NCBI RefSeq assembly: GCF_001625215.2
Contig: NC_030381.2
Location: forward strand, 1,265,131 to 1,329,130
Reading direction: 5' to 3'
DNA: 64,000 bases
Source of the DNA: Daucus carota subsp. sativus
Lineage: Eukaryota > Streptophyta > Magnoliopsida > Apiales > Apiaceae
The translations under genes were made by a program, and so were the position numbers. This document shows positions 10,501-22,062 of this stretch, one piece after another (the first letter of the stretch is position 1; each line of letters begins with the position of its first letter). The notes under the pieces were generated by a model. It worked only from the letters and a program-made list of their open reading frames with translations. It searched no databases and was not told the origin of the DNA.

Positions 10501-13500
10501 TACAGACCCCAACTGATTAGCCTTTGTTGAGGTATGGGTATATGAGTTTTTGAATATATGCTAATGACCGTGTTAATACAGACAAATTTTGTTTCTGAAG
10601 TTGGTGTGAGTTTACATATTTAATATTATTGCCATGTTGGACATGGTCTATCAAGTTGTTTGTTCTTGTTTTAGATCTTCTTTACTTCTCACTTATCCTT
10701 TTTCTTTTTATCAGTTAAGGTATTTGCCCCTCTTCCATGATATGTGTGGGATGCGGGCATATGACCTGTGTAACTATGTTTTCCCTTGCAATTTTCCTTG
10801 TTGTATTAATGGAAATTCCTGTGCTTATCTCCAACAGCATAACACCAAAGTGCTATGTTTGTTTAGAGGAACTAGAGTTGAATTATGCCCTGAATACTCT
10901 ATCCTATGAAACAAACATAATCAAGGCATAGGCATTTGACTTAACTGTTAATAGACCCTGTTCATTAATTTATTTCAAGAGAAATCGCTCTACAACTAGA
11001 CCAGCTGTCTGGCTGAGATCAAGCTCAAGTAACTTAGATAACATGGGGCCAGCGACATATAACATATTGCATGCACCAAAGAGAAATAAACAAATAAATT
11101 TCATAATAGCAGCATAAAAGTTAACTCATTATTAAAATAGAATCCTCACTCTCGACTCCTGAGAAATGTTTGTGATTGATTGTTTACTTGTATATTTGAA
11201 GGGAATTGTGGAAATTGACCAGAGTAAGATTCTTCTTTAAATATAATATATATAAAGCTTGACAGAGTTTAATGCATATTTCATCTGAAGTTCTTGCCGG
11301 CTTGCTGCACATTAGGAGATATAAACTCTTTTGTTGTTGCAGTTTCTTGCCACTAGGATTGCTATACTGGCAGGAATTCTAGATTGTGAATTGTCATCAT
11401 GATCATAATACTTCCCAAAAGAGTTTAACTATGATTAGGATTAGAGATGTTTATGTATATTATATTAGTTGTCCTACCCAGCTTCAGGCGTGGGGTTTGT
11501 TGGTAACTAGTTACTTGCCTTCTACATTGATCTTCACCTCTTCAGTATTGTCTAAAATCTGATAACCATTTTCCCTTGCAGATCAAGAAATCAATAACAG
11601 TGGGTGTTGTTGGCCTACCCAATGTTGGAAAGAGTAGTCTGATTAACAGCTTGAGAAGATGTCATGTTGTCAATGTTGGTGCTACTCCAGGACTAACAAG
11701 ATCTATGCAAGAGGTTCAATTAGATAAGAATGTTAAATTATTGGATTGCCCTGGGGTTGTTATGGCTAGATCTGGAGAAAGTGATGCATCTATTGCTCTT
11801 CGAAATTGCAAGAGAATTGAGAAGTTAGAAGATCCTGCTGGGCCAGGTAATGTAATAAACCCTCTTCAGCAATTTCCAAGTATATGTAGTGAAATAGTGG
11901 ATCTTACACATAATCATTTGACCTCCTATAATAGTTATTCAGATTCATTGAACCAAATTTATGCTGATTTTTACCGTTCCATCGTCATGCTGGTGGTTGA
12001 ATTTTCTGTCGATTTTTATCAGAGATCCTTTAATTTAAGATGTTACTCAAGCCTCAAGGTCCCCATTGTGGATTTGTAATCGTTCCTTGTGAATCATATC
12101 ATGTGGTTATTCTTTCTACACAACTATATATGTAATATCTTTTGAACAGTGGTTAATTTACTTGTAGAACTCATGTCTGTGAATTTGTATTACTTTACTA
12201 GCTACAACGTTGTTCAACGGATTTATAGTTTGTATACAATGTTTATGTTGTACAGTTTCATAATCCTTTTACAGAGGAATGTGTTCTTTTGTTTTCATTC
12301 ACACACACACACATATTAATATCTAAAAGTATCGACTTATTACTTTTGCAATGTTGCAGCTTCTTATATTCATCCATATTAATTCTTCTTGCTCGATGTC
12401 CACTTTGTGCAGTCAAGGAAATTCTTAATTTATGTCCTGCCGAGACGTTGGTATCCATATACAAGATCCCCAGTTTTAATTCAGCTGATGAATTTCTTCA
12501 GAATGTAGCAACTGCTAGGGGGAAGCTCAAAAAGGGTGGGATTATAGATGTTGATGCTGCTGCAAGAATTGTTTTGCACGACTGGAATGAAGGTATCAGT
12601 TATCTCTAACCTTTCCTTATGCACTGGCATTAATTAAGAAAAAGTTGTAAAGGTCATAAATGAGTTGCCAGTTGAATTATGCTTTATGTGCCTTCTTTTC
12701 TTAGGTAAAATTCCCTACTATACAATGCCCCCAACTAGGGATGCGGGAGTCCCTTCGGAAGCAAAGATCATATCAGAACTTGGAAAGGAGTTCAACATCG
12801 ATGAAGTATATGGTACAGAATCATTTATTGGCAGTCTAAAATCTGCAGATGATTTTCAACCTGCTGAAATGCTGGCAAGTGCTACTATCACCTCTGATGA
12901 GAAGATGAGTGAGGTTTGTATAGTATCAATCTTTCTGTACAAGCACTGGTGATCTTTATGGGTATTTATTCTTTTATATCACAGTAATTAAAAGAGGAGA
13001 CTTCATATAGTATTGATGTGTAGCATGTGTCGTACTTTATCGTCTCAAACATATTTTACACAAAACTAGTACTGCGAGTCTTGGTTTCTGGGGGGCATGC
13101 TACAATTAAATTAGTAATTATGGCTTGATGTCAGCAGCCAGTTTTTTTTTATATATATAGGTCCTTTGCTATGTCCAAACTCCTTATAAACTAAACTGAA
13201 TTACTTTTTACTTAAAAGGATGTAATGCAGGGTAACAAGGTTGTAGATCAGAGTCATGATAATGATGACGAGTGCATGGCAGAAGAAGATAGCCCAGATG
13301 TGAAAATGGCCAAAACGGCTAGTGGCAGGCAGAATGTGAAGTTATATGCTACAACAGATGTACTAAACACCAAGTTGAGGAAAGCGGAAAAAAGGAGGAT
13401 GAAAAAGGCCAAAAAATTATCTGCAATGGAAGCTAAGATGGAAAGTGATGATATTGATGACTTTGCTGAGGATGCTGCTATGAATGATGTTGATGAGGAT

Positions 13501-13560
13501 CAATCCATCGTAACTTCCAGCAAGAACAGATTCGAGATCCCTGTGGAGCTTGACAAGTAA
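7585..13560 (+). CDS. NSN1: Nucleostemin-like nucleolar GTPase (NSN1 / GNL3-type)
   Basis: Nine coding exons reconstructed by GT/AG borders and frame: 7585-7603, 7714-7970, 8317-8422, 8515-8688, 8956-9194, 11582-11846, 12413-12592, 12705-12913, 13219-13560, giving about 596 residues, the family's usual size. The family comprises nucleolar circularly permuted GTPases needed for 60S ribosome assembly; plant NSN1 is required for embryo and meristem development. Seen: a very basic N-terminus with the [12 protein letters not shown] stretch (GN3L_Grn1 region); G4-type LLLNKID with its Asp split across the exon 4/5 border; [18 protein letters not shown] (G5 area); G1 GLPNVGKSS at about residue 276; then LLDCPGVV (G3). 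G4 before G1 is the permuted order. The C-terminus is acidic then Lys-rich (about residues 490-560). Intron 5 (2.4 kb) hosts a retroposon. Alternative exon 9 acceptors are possible nearby. Confidence 0.93.
9479..10528 (-). mobile_element. Non-LTR retroposon (LINE 3' fragment or SINE-like) in intron 5 of the GTPase gene
   Basis: About 1.03 kb bounded by the direct repeat AGCCTTTGTT (9479-9488 and 10519-10528). On the minus strand the insert ends in ...GGTGCCGCC CTCATTTACCC followed by an A-rich tail (the T-rich run at 9489-9507 on plus), so it was inserted by target-primed reverse transcription, antisense to the host gene. The 3' end looks like plant L1-type LINE tails (from memory). A long minus-strand frame (9637-10512, 291 codons, opening with TTG and rich in Trp/Leu/Phe) runs through most of it, but shows no reverse transcriptase or endonuclease motif. 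Confidence 0.7.
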
Positions 13561-14021
13561 TGTATGTATGCAAGAACATGTATCCCATTCATAAACATTA
13601 TGAGCACCCTGATTTTAAGAAGTCTTCCAGAATGTATACGATTTATATTCAAGCACATTTTGTAGTGATGCAACTACAATGTACACGAAATTAAGCATTA
13701 AATGCAATTTTTGTGATACTTCCTCTCCTTGTCTATGCTATCAATTTTTGTGATACTTCCTCTCCTTGTCTATGCTATCTGTATTCTTTGTGATTACATG
13801 ATGAGGCAGAAGCCTATTAGGGGCCTTATTTGGATCTGTATGAGGTGTGAGCCTTTCTGCCTATACGGCTATACCATTCTGATTTAAGTAGTTAGGAAGT
13901 GGGATGTGTTTGATGATTAAAATTATCAAACAGTTTAGGGAACGGAGTCATGAGTTGTGTCATGTGACCCAGCCGTTGATTGGTCTTGCCTGATTTTGCT
14001 TTTGAAGGGCTTATAACAAAT
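13561..14021. other. 3' flank of the GTPase gene
   Basis: Contains the presumed 3' untranslated region and a 37 bp tandem duplication (copies at 13705-13741 and 13742-13778, CAATTTTTGTGATACTTCC...). No further gene is seen. Confidence 0.5.
13705..13778. repeat. 37 bp tandem duplication
   Basis: Two adjacent identical copies of a CT-rich 37 bp unit about 150 bp downstream of the GTPase stop codon, probably in its 3' UTR or just beyond. Confidence 0.9.
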
Positions 14022-14238
14022 CTAACAGCCCAACTCATCTCTATATTTATTATTTAGACAGACATTCTTCGAGAATAGGAAGCCTTCTTGGCCTACTCGC
14101 TGCCCATCATGCACCTTCTGTTAGTAATTCCTGGGCTTGTTCTGTAGTCAGCGGAACCAGGGCTCGTGCGGGCCTGCTTGATCAGACAGTGGCCCAAGTT
14201 TGATTTCTGCATGTAAGCCCAGCCCAAGATCCCCTTGT
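14022..14238 (-). pseudogene. Broken last-exon copy of the neighbouring SDI1/MS5-like gene
   Basis: Matches three separate parts of the last exon of the SDI1-like gene in the same order: its 3' end (about 15430-15535; shared blocks GAATAGGAAGCCTTCTTGG/GAAAATAGG...), a middle part (about 15650-15740; shared CGGGCCTGCTTGAT and GACAGT-GCCCAAGT), and the start of the exon (about 15808-15845; shared TTTGATTTCTGCATGTA). The pieces between are deleted, so no continuous frame remains. This is a decayed tandem duplicate about 1.2 kb downstream of the parent. Confidence 0.85.
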
Positions 14239-14367
14239 ATGGTTAAGTTAAAGTATTATTGATAGTTGATACACGCAAACGCCAAACACACAACAGAACT
14301 GCAACGAGCTAATGGAGTGTTTGGTAGCGGCCCGGAGACATAGGACTCTCTCCGCTCAAATGATATA

Positions 14368-14602
14368 CTCCCTCTGTTTTTTAATATATGACGTTTGACT
14401 TTTTGGCACACACTTTTAAGTGCTTTGACTGGATAGTTAAAAGTATTATTTTTGAATTTTTCTTTTTCTGAATAAAAATATACAATCAAAATTTTAATTC
14501 ACAAAAAAAATCAATCAAAAATAATGTTTTTTACTATCCGGTCAACCCACCTAAAGTTACGTGCCCAAGTCAAAAGTGTCATATAAAAAAAAACAGAGGG
14601 AG
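14368..14602. mobile_element. Stowaway-type MITE
   Basis: TIRs CTCCCTCTGTTTTTTAATAT and (reverse-complemented) CTCCCTCTGTTTTTTTTTAT, with TA on both sides (14366-14367, 14603-14604). CTCCCTCYGT ends with a TA duplication identify Tc1/mariner-derived Stowaway MITEs. Confidence 0.88.
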
Positions 14603-14624
14603 TAGAATATTAATTATATAAAAT

Positions 14625-14822
14625 CGGTTTTTCTATGGTGTGCCCATGGGCATATGCTAAGCGCGGAAAATTTTGTGCTTGGATCATTTTGATTGGTTCC
14701 TATCTCATGATAATGGTGGACCCCCCTGCAAATACACCAACCACACCAATCAAAATCTCTCAAATACAAAAATTTCCGCGCTTAGCATGTGCCCATGGGC
14801 ACACACTAGCCAAACCGATATA
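14625..14822. mobile_element. Foldback MITE with about 65 bp inverted repeats
   Basis: Arms share GTGTGCCCATGGGCA, ATGCTAAGCGCGGAAA and GATTTTGATTGGTT in opposite orientation, with a short central loop around 14705-14745. ATCGGTTT/AAACCGAT at the outer edges extends the arms. The family is not recognised and the target duplication is unclear. The open frames at 14635-14879 lie inside it and are not genes. Confidence 0.75.
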
Positions 14823-14894
14823 AAATTATTAAAACATGTTTCAATGAAATTGATTATAGAATTTAACTATATTTTATAACAGAGTAGATTATTA

Positions 14895-15199
14895 CTCCCT
14901 CCGTCCCTTTTTATCTGTCCATTTTTGAAAAAAAAAACACATACCAAGGAATAATTGATTGTATAAACTTTTTCATTAAATACCTCTAATTAATATCTTG
15001 AAAATGGTGAAATACCCCTACTTTATGTCTTGAAAACATGAATTCAACCAAGTTTTAAATAAGTCAAGCCTTGAAAATTGAAATTATGGAGATATATTTG
15101 AAAAACTATCATTAAATTAGTTTTGAAAGTATATATAGACAGATAAATAGGGACAAATTTTTACTTCCAAAGTGGACAAATAAATAGGGACGGAGGGAG
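14895..15199. mobile_element. Stowaway-type MITE
   Basis: TIRs CTCCCTCCGTCCCTTTTTAT and its reverse complement (…AATAGGGACGGAGGGAG) are flanked by TA at 14893-14894 and 15200-15201. The 305 bp body is non-coding. Confidence 0.92.
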
Positions 15200-15436
15200 T
15201 ATTATTTTAAATAATCATAGATTAAATGTATTATTTTATTTAAGAAATGACTGCGGAGGCCAGGCCAGTAGGCCACCTTGATAGATACCCCAACCCACCC
15301 TCACAATAATTTTCATCCTATTCACACATATTACATGCAAGTTACAGCCTAACACTGAGAGTTATTTGTCTTCTATTTTTCACACCACTCACTCTTATTC
15401 AAAGCTAGCTAATAATCAAAAGTTGGACAAACAAAT

Positions 15437-17318
15437 TTAACAGGCCAACTGATCTCTAGATTGAGCCATTTCTTCGAAAATAGGAAGCCTTCTTGGTCTA
15501 CTTGACCCCCATGCATTCATTAATTTCTCAAGCCCATCAACAAAATCTTCATCAAGATCAAGTCCCATTATATCTGATGCCACTATTTCTGGCCGGTTCA
15601 GTTCCAATTCTGCAAGTAATTCTTCGGCCCTCCTCCTTGTTCTCATGTCATCAGAACCAGGGGTTGTGCCCTGCTGTATACCTTCAAGGACTGAACGGGC
15701 CTCGTCGTATCGGGCCTGCTTGATGAGACAGTAGCCCAAGTTACAAGCCTTGTTAGCATCGGGATCAATCATCTGTGCCTTTTTGTATACAACCTCTGCT
15801 GCCATATAGTTTGATTTCTGCATGTACGCCCACCCCAAGTTCCCCTATAGCAAACAAAGAAAACAAGTTGAGCAAAGATGCATGAACTATGCCCATATAG
15901 TTGTGCTTGTGTATCACAAAAATGCATTCTTTAAATTTATAGGTTCAAATTATAATGCTTTACCAGTATTCTGGAGGTTTCTTGCTTGACAGAAACCTGA
16001 AACTTCTTGCCATGAGATCTAGCCGTTTTGGTAGGCCTTCCATTGAATGCCTCTCCTCTATAAATCATCCTTAGCTTCTGTTTTAACATCACTATTTGTT
16101 CGTCTATTCTCCCGCATTTCTAGTTAAGCAAATAATTAACCAAATATAAATATGATGATTAAGAAAACAAGGAACAAACTATAGATAACATGCACAATAT
16201 ATGCTATGCTAGTACCTTGTACAAGTCAATGAGAATGTTGTCGATTGATTCTTGGGAGCTTTTGGAGCAAAGAACTCGAAAAGATTTAATGGCTTCAATG
16301 GCCTCTTCAGTTCTATCTAACTGCTTCATCACCACAGCCATGTCCTTTAGGGCACTGTCTACCCTATCTCCTGCATTTATGGCCTTCCAGAACCACACGA
16401 TAGCAGCTTCTGGATCCTTTTGCACTATCTGAACATTTTTTAACATATTTAGATGAAATATCTAAATTAAATATGAATGGAATCTTTAAAAAGTACAATG
16501 ATTTAATCGATCAAGTACTATATATCAAAAATGAGATTGTCAGGTAAAAGGAATGAAAGATCAAGCGTGTTTTAATTGTGATCATTTTATATTTATTACT
16601 TAGATTAAAATGTCAAAATTTATAAAGAAAATTCTGGTGACTAGTAAACATAAGTTAGCAGCTATATATGGTACTAGTAATTAAGCATGAGTTAGCAGCC
16701 CTTACATGATGACCCCTTGTAAGTTAGCGGTCGGTCGGTTATAGTTCTGTTTCTTGTATTGTTGGCACTGAAGCTCTGTTGAACTTGTAGATTTATATAT
16801 GTAACTAGTTTTGTATATAGATCTACATATTCTTTTGTATTTTCTGAATCTTGTTAACTAATTATATATACTCTATACGATAATTCAAAACATAAACATC
16901 ATCAAGGACAAGCTAGATCCCCATTCTAGTAAATTATATACATACATAGAAGAGTGCAATTCAACCTAGGTAGCGATTTTTCTCCAAATAATAATTATTT
17001 ATAAACTAAGGGAGTCATGTTCAATCTGACAAATTATTGCGTTGTGAGCAAGAGAGGATAAAATTTTAAGTAGATATATATATATATATATCCTATATCA
17101 CGATCGAGTGCAGAGGTAAGAGCAGTTAACTCGGGCTAAATATGCAAACATTTTGTTTCTACTTATCTAGTCAGTGAAAAATCTATTCTAAATGGTGATG
17201 CTAAGAACACAGATCCAATAACTAATCAAAATCTACGAGTATTCGTATGTCGCCGCATATATATATTTATATGTACAAACATACAGTTACTGATGAATCT
17301 CTCTCCCTCTCTCGCTCC

Positions 17319-17368
<50 letters not shown>

Positions 17369-17506
17369 AGTGTAGGTTTTCTATGGCAACGTTACCTGGG
17401 CATGCTTAGCTCGAACATAAGGAGTGTCACCAGAAGGAACCTTGTACACCACATGAAATAGATGCTGTTCTTCGTCTTTACTTGTATTCCAACTTCCACC
17501 TTCCAT
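15437..17506 (-). CDS. SDI1: SDI1/MS5-family TPR protein (sulphur-deficiency-induced type)
   Basis: Four coding exons on the minus strand: 17506-17396, 16428-16216, 16119-15964, 15844-15437, all joined in phase 0, giving 295 residues (Arabidopsis SDI1 is about 300). The family has tetratricopeptide repeats; SDI1/SDI2 are induced by sulphur starvation and repress MYB-driven glucosinolate synthesis in Brassicaceae, while MS5/POLLENLESS3 relatives act in male meiosis. Seen: the characteristic FHVVYKVPSGDTPYVRAKHA at the N-terminus; then VWFWKAINAGDRVDSALKDM; GEAFNGRPTKTARSHGKKFQ in exon 3; GNLGWAYMQ and the TPR-like AQMIDPDANKACNLGYC in exon 4. The start ATG at 17506 is in frame and 16 codons before the conserved block. 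Because glucosinolates are limited to Brassicales, the pathway role here is open. Intron 1 begins beside a CT-rich repeat. A decayed copy lies downstream. Confidence 0.92.
17297..17365. repeat. (CT)n / CCCT-rich microsatellite in SDI1 intron 1
   Basis: About 70 bp of CT dinucleotides with CCCTCCCT interruptions, on the minus strand a GA repeat starting 30 bp after the first donor site. Confidence 0.92.
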
Positions 17507-18399
17507 AAATCTTTATATATTTCTACAAAGATTTGCTCTGGGGAATGGAAAAGGTCGAGGGAGAAGAAAAGTAGACGATTATACAGATACACAAACCAGA
17601 TAATTTACGATAGATAGAGAAGCTCGTAGTAATCTAGAATAGACATTTGACTTGCATAAAGCAGGCAGATGAGGAAGTCTAGATACAAGCAAACGCAACA
17701 CAATACAATTATATTAGCATAAAATAGAGTGAATGTGGATGGGTATGCGTCTAGGTTCCTTGTATGAATTGAATACGCGGGATTGGACACTCTGCTTGAG
17801 ACTACTGTGTATGAGGGGCCAGCTCACCATTTACAACTCTACAGTACGTCCTCATTATCCCTGCTTAAATTAATTTTCCTATTAATCCAGGAATCGGATG
17901 CGAGTCTAATATAAGGCGAATCAGTGATTAATAAAATAGAGAAAAGTGCTTCAAAAAAAATAGAGAAAAGAAGAGAGTAAATTTCATAGCAGGAACTAAA
18001 GTGTCGATATTTATATAAAATAGTGATAAATTTTTATAAAAGTAAAACAGGCTAGTCATTTTCTCCGTTTTTAATTCCGTCCGCATCCAGTTTATCTTAT
18101 TCTTATATAATTAATTATGAATAATTAAAGAATAAATTTCAAAATGTTGTCTAAATTTTTCTGATTTTCATAAATTAAGGATTGATTATGAAACAATATT
18201 TTGTGAATTTTTGAAAATTTTGGTCACCATTATAGAATACTTTAACTTTTAATATTTAATAATATATTATTAACAGTATTGACGACCGTCGCCTTTTGAA
18301 AAAATGGAGGAAATGACTGTCAATTTATTGCCACTTCAAATAAACATTATATTTTGAGTATCATTTTATTTTCAAATTTTAGTTAGATGTTTAAATATG
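17507..18399. other. Upstream flank of SDI1
   Basis: Presumed promoter of the SDI1-like gene followed by AT-rich sequence. No further gene recognised; the 17605-17790 open frame is unsupported. Confidence 0.45.
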
Positions 18400-19519
18400 G
18401 AGCTATTAACCAAAAAATCAAACTAACTTGTCATTTTTTTGCCAAAAAATCTATAAATCTATTTTTCCACCAATAACCCCAATAAACTTTACTAAATGTT
18501 TGAAAAACATTTAACTAGAGTTAGTTATAGCCGATGTGGACTAATTATGATCATCACATATCCTATGTGGCAAATTGATTACAATTAATCAAAAAAATAA
18601 CTAAAAAATATATCAGCACCACTAAAATCAGTTTTAATATGATTGATCAAAAGCTCATGGTTGATCAAAAGTTCGTTAAGACAGGGAAGTACCAGGCTCT
18701 CATTAAAACAATGAACAGATTGAGAATTGCTCTGCCGCCATAGTTATTGCACTCGTTTCTACGTGGTTGATTTTCTATGTAGAAAAAATGTATCTATGGT
18801 GTATATTAATGTGCAAAATTCTTACTTAGCTACTCGAGCATAAACAATTAACCAAGTTTCAGCCGTGTAGCACGTCAAGCAGCAGAATGAGAACTCTGAA
18901 TTGAGTAAGACATATTTTGACCACTTAGCACAAACAATCCACCCAAATACAAACACAATCATATATTTTGTCCAATCAACCGTCCCGAACAACTCCAAAC
19001 AACACACCCCCTAAAATTTTATAAAATTTAGTCGCGTGAGACACCCCAACCAAACCTCTGAACTCAGGAAAACATAAAAAGTTGTTCCATCTCTTTAATT
19101 TTGTATTGAATGGAGTTAGAAATAACACCCCATCTGCTAATCTTTTCACATACCCTCTGATTACGTCAAAATGATAACCCCAATAATTTATTTCGAACGT
19201 CAACCTCAGCGTTTACAATAATCTGCCAATATCACACATCTTCACTTGTTTTCATCTTATTTTTTAAATCTAAACTAACAAATATCATATTATAAATTAT
19301 TACTATTAATGATTAGGTGCTATGTGGCACACACGTGTGTAAAAAGATACAAATCAGGAAAGATACATGACAAGTCACATTGGTAGATTTAACCATGGTT
19401 ATTTTATATTTATTTTTACACTTTTAATAAAGTTTATTGGGGTTGTTAAAGAAAACAGAAGGTTAAAGGTTTTTTGACAAAAAATTGACAAGTTCATTGG
19501 GTTTTTTGGCTAATAACTC
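18400..19519. mobile_element. Mutator-like foldback element with 9 bp target duplication
   Basis: Termini GAGCTATTAACCAAAAAATC and (reverse-complemented) GAGTTATTAGCCAAAAAACC, with similarity continuing through AACCCCAATAAACTTTA, are flanked by TTAAATATG (18391-18399) and TTAAATATA (19520-19528). Long TIRs and a 9 bp duplication fit a non-autonomous MULE. The 1.12 kb body contains frames (18822-19203) without recognisable domain. Confidence 0.78.
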
Positions 19520-19876
19520 TTAAATATATATGTATGACCTATTTTTCTTTTATATGTATAACTAAAACCCGAATCCAAATAATATATCTAATAATATATC
19601 TCTTAATCACTTTCTTATAATAATATTTAATTTAATGCTAATATACTTAAATATATGTGTTGTGTGTATATCATATATTACAAGATATTTAAAACTAAAT
19701 AATTTACCTATACACTTGAAGCTCCCTCTAATTGAATTCTAGATCAGAGACTAATCTCTTAATTTAAGAAAAATATATATGTCAGATTATTTTCATATCT
19801 TTTCCCTTATCCTAAAATAATAAATTTAATTGTCTGTTTATATTTTTGTACCCTTATTTGTTAGTTTGGTTGCACA

Positions 19877-20182
19877 TCTATACTATAATATAATAAGCCA
19901 ACATGGGTATAATTTGTCGTCGTACAAAATTTTGGTTTGTTCATGTTGGTTTAGTGATTCACCTTATAACTAAAAGTCTGCTCCAAATAGAGTTCTCATA
20001 GGTTTACATCTCTAAACAATTTAATATACTACAACATAAAAACTCCACCATTATTCTTTTAAATATAATTTATAATTAGTTGAATAAAAAAAAAAAAATT
20101 TACTATCATTAATATTATATAATAATTAATAATTATTTTTGAATTATATAGCCGCCCGTGCATTGCACGGGTTTAAGGCTAG
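19877..20182 (+). mobile_element. Short non-autonomous Helitron
   Basis: Starts TCTATACTATAATATAATAA after an A (19876) and ends with the hairpin CCCGTGCATTGCACGGG (20155-20171), seven bases, then CTAG before a T (20183). TC...hairpin-CTRR inserted between A and T is the Helitron signature. The first 40 bases match the 5' end of the larger Helitron at 54782-57253, so they are one family. Confidence 0.88.
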
Positions 20183-22062
20183 TATATATAAAATAAACAT
20201 TTGGGAGATAAAATTATACATTAAAAAATTGTACCGAATGAATATGACCTCAATTGTGTACTCAAAGAAGAATATGGCCACAAAGACAGTCTGATACAAT
20301 TCAATTCCTTTCTCTCCCTTTGTTTTGGCAGGCCGTTCACTCATTAGCCTTCAGTTACACAGAAGTTCCAATTATAAAAGGAAAAAAATGAAATTAAAAA
20401 TTCATTAACTTGTGAAAAAATATATGTTCCGTTCACGCAGCGATGCTTTCTATATGTAAAAAAATATACAGTATATTCTATACGAATGTCTTTAATTATC
20501 TGAGGAAAATAAATGCGGCTTCCACGGTGGTTTATGTAGCCACCTCTGTTCCGTAGGCTTTCCCATGATATCAGCCTTCATCGATCATGTAACTCCATAT
20601 GCATTTATAATTGGAGCAACAAATCCTTCGGTATGTAATTGTAATACAACAACCGCTGAGACCTGAGATTGATAGCTCTACTCACAATGTTAAAATTAAA
20701 CCTAAAATTTACTTTCACTGACAACATTGTAACCACCTCCGTGCTTGCCTGGGATGTTGCTAAAGTTTCAGAGTTCATTGTGGATGATTTCGCTATGGCT
20801 CTGACTGTCCCACATAACACACAGCTTTTTACCTATGAATATAAAAACTTACTAGCAGTAGATTTCACCAATTTGGCAAGACAAAAGACGTGTAAATGCA
20901 AGTTACTTGAAGCATCATGGATGCTGAACATCTCAGGTGCAAAATCCTCCAACTTTCATGTAATGCAGTTCTGTCAGATTCCATTACCTTCAGAAAAAAT
21001 AAATCAATTTTGTAGTTTTGTTGTTGATAAATTTGTCTTTCTGGGCTTCCAAGAGAGTAGTTAAAGTAGTTGGAATTCACCCTGGAGGGGGTCTAGTTAT
21101 AATTTGAAGTTAACATAGTGATTGAGATCATTAAGACGTTGCATTTTAACATCAACTGACAATAAGAATTCTTCAACACAAGCAAGTGAAGAAAAAACAG
21201 ACAGAATTGGACTCTTGAAAAAAAATCATGTTCACTTATGGCAATAGCAACCATCTTACTTAACGCGCCTTCCCCATTGCTTTAAGAACTATATGCCTTG
21301 CTTGTCTCCCCTGCATAGGTGAAAACTACTCTGCAACTCTACTAGAAAGGATCATAACGAAAATATTAGTAAACTAGTAGTCCACAATTCACAAAGTCCT
21401 CTCATTAAAGAGATCTGATCGTCGAATAACACAAAAGAACACTGCTGCTTATTTTCCACCATACCGACCAGCATGCATAGCATAATCCCCTTCCATCAAA
21501 ATCTATGTTAGCGTTTCTATGAGGAACCTTCTTCAAGTCCTGTAGCTCTTAATATCTGAATATTATAAGCTACTTTTGAGTATAGTTCTGCTGAATCTGC
21601 TAAATGCTCCAAGTTTCTCTGAGTAAACCACAGGTGAAATCAAGAAAGCTGTGTACTCACTTACACAATTACACAACTACTAAAGCAAATCATAACCGCA
21701 CAGTTCTTAATAGACAAAGGACAACAGGCATTATACCATAACTAAAAGAGCCCGCGAAAAATATTAGAACCAAAGATTTAATATAGTATTGCAAATTGCA
21801 ACTGGATGAATGCATTTGAAGAACTGGGGATTTGCAGAGAATGCAAGCCAAAAGGGAATCGCTCAAGAATTACATTTGCTACTTAGGAACTAAAAGATAT
21901 ATCAATGGAAACTAAAAAAATTTATCTGTATCCAAACTACAATATCAAAACAGCAAATTGTTGTCTAGTCTCCAACTTGTTTGCTTGAACTTGTTGATTA
22001 CTCAGGTTTGTAGAGCACTTGAGTGTTTGCCTAAGCGTTTATTCTGATACAGCATTGAGACC
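20183..22062. other. Intergenic region, no recognised gene
   Basis: Downstream flank of the F-box/kelch gene plus unassigned sequence. Opposed open frames at 20605-21080 (131 codons plus, 71 codons minus twice) have ordinary composition but no motif I recognise and no clear neighbouring exons. They could be remnants of a broken gene. Confidence 0.4.

Noticed and set aside
9637-10512. 291-codon minus-strand frame as a membrane protein gene
   Set aside because: It starts with TTG, lies wholly inside a retroposon in an intron, and has no recognisable domain; kept only as a finding.
20605-21080. Overlapping open frames as a gene
   Set aside because: No motif, no consistent exon structure and both strands open to a similar extent; could be a remnant but cannot be supported.
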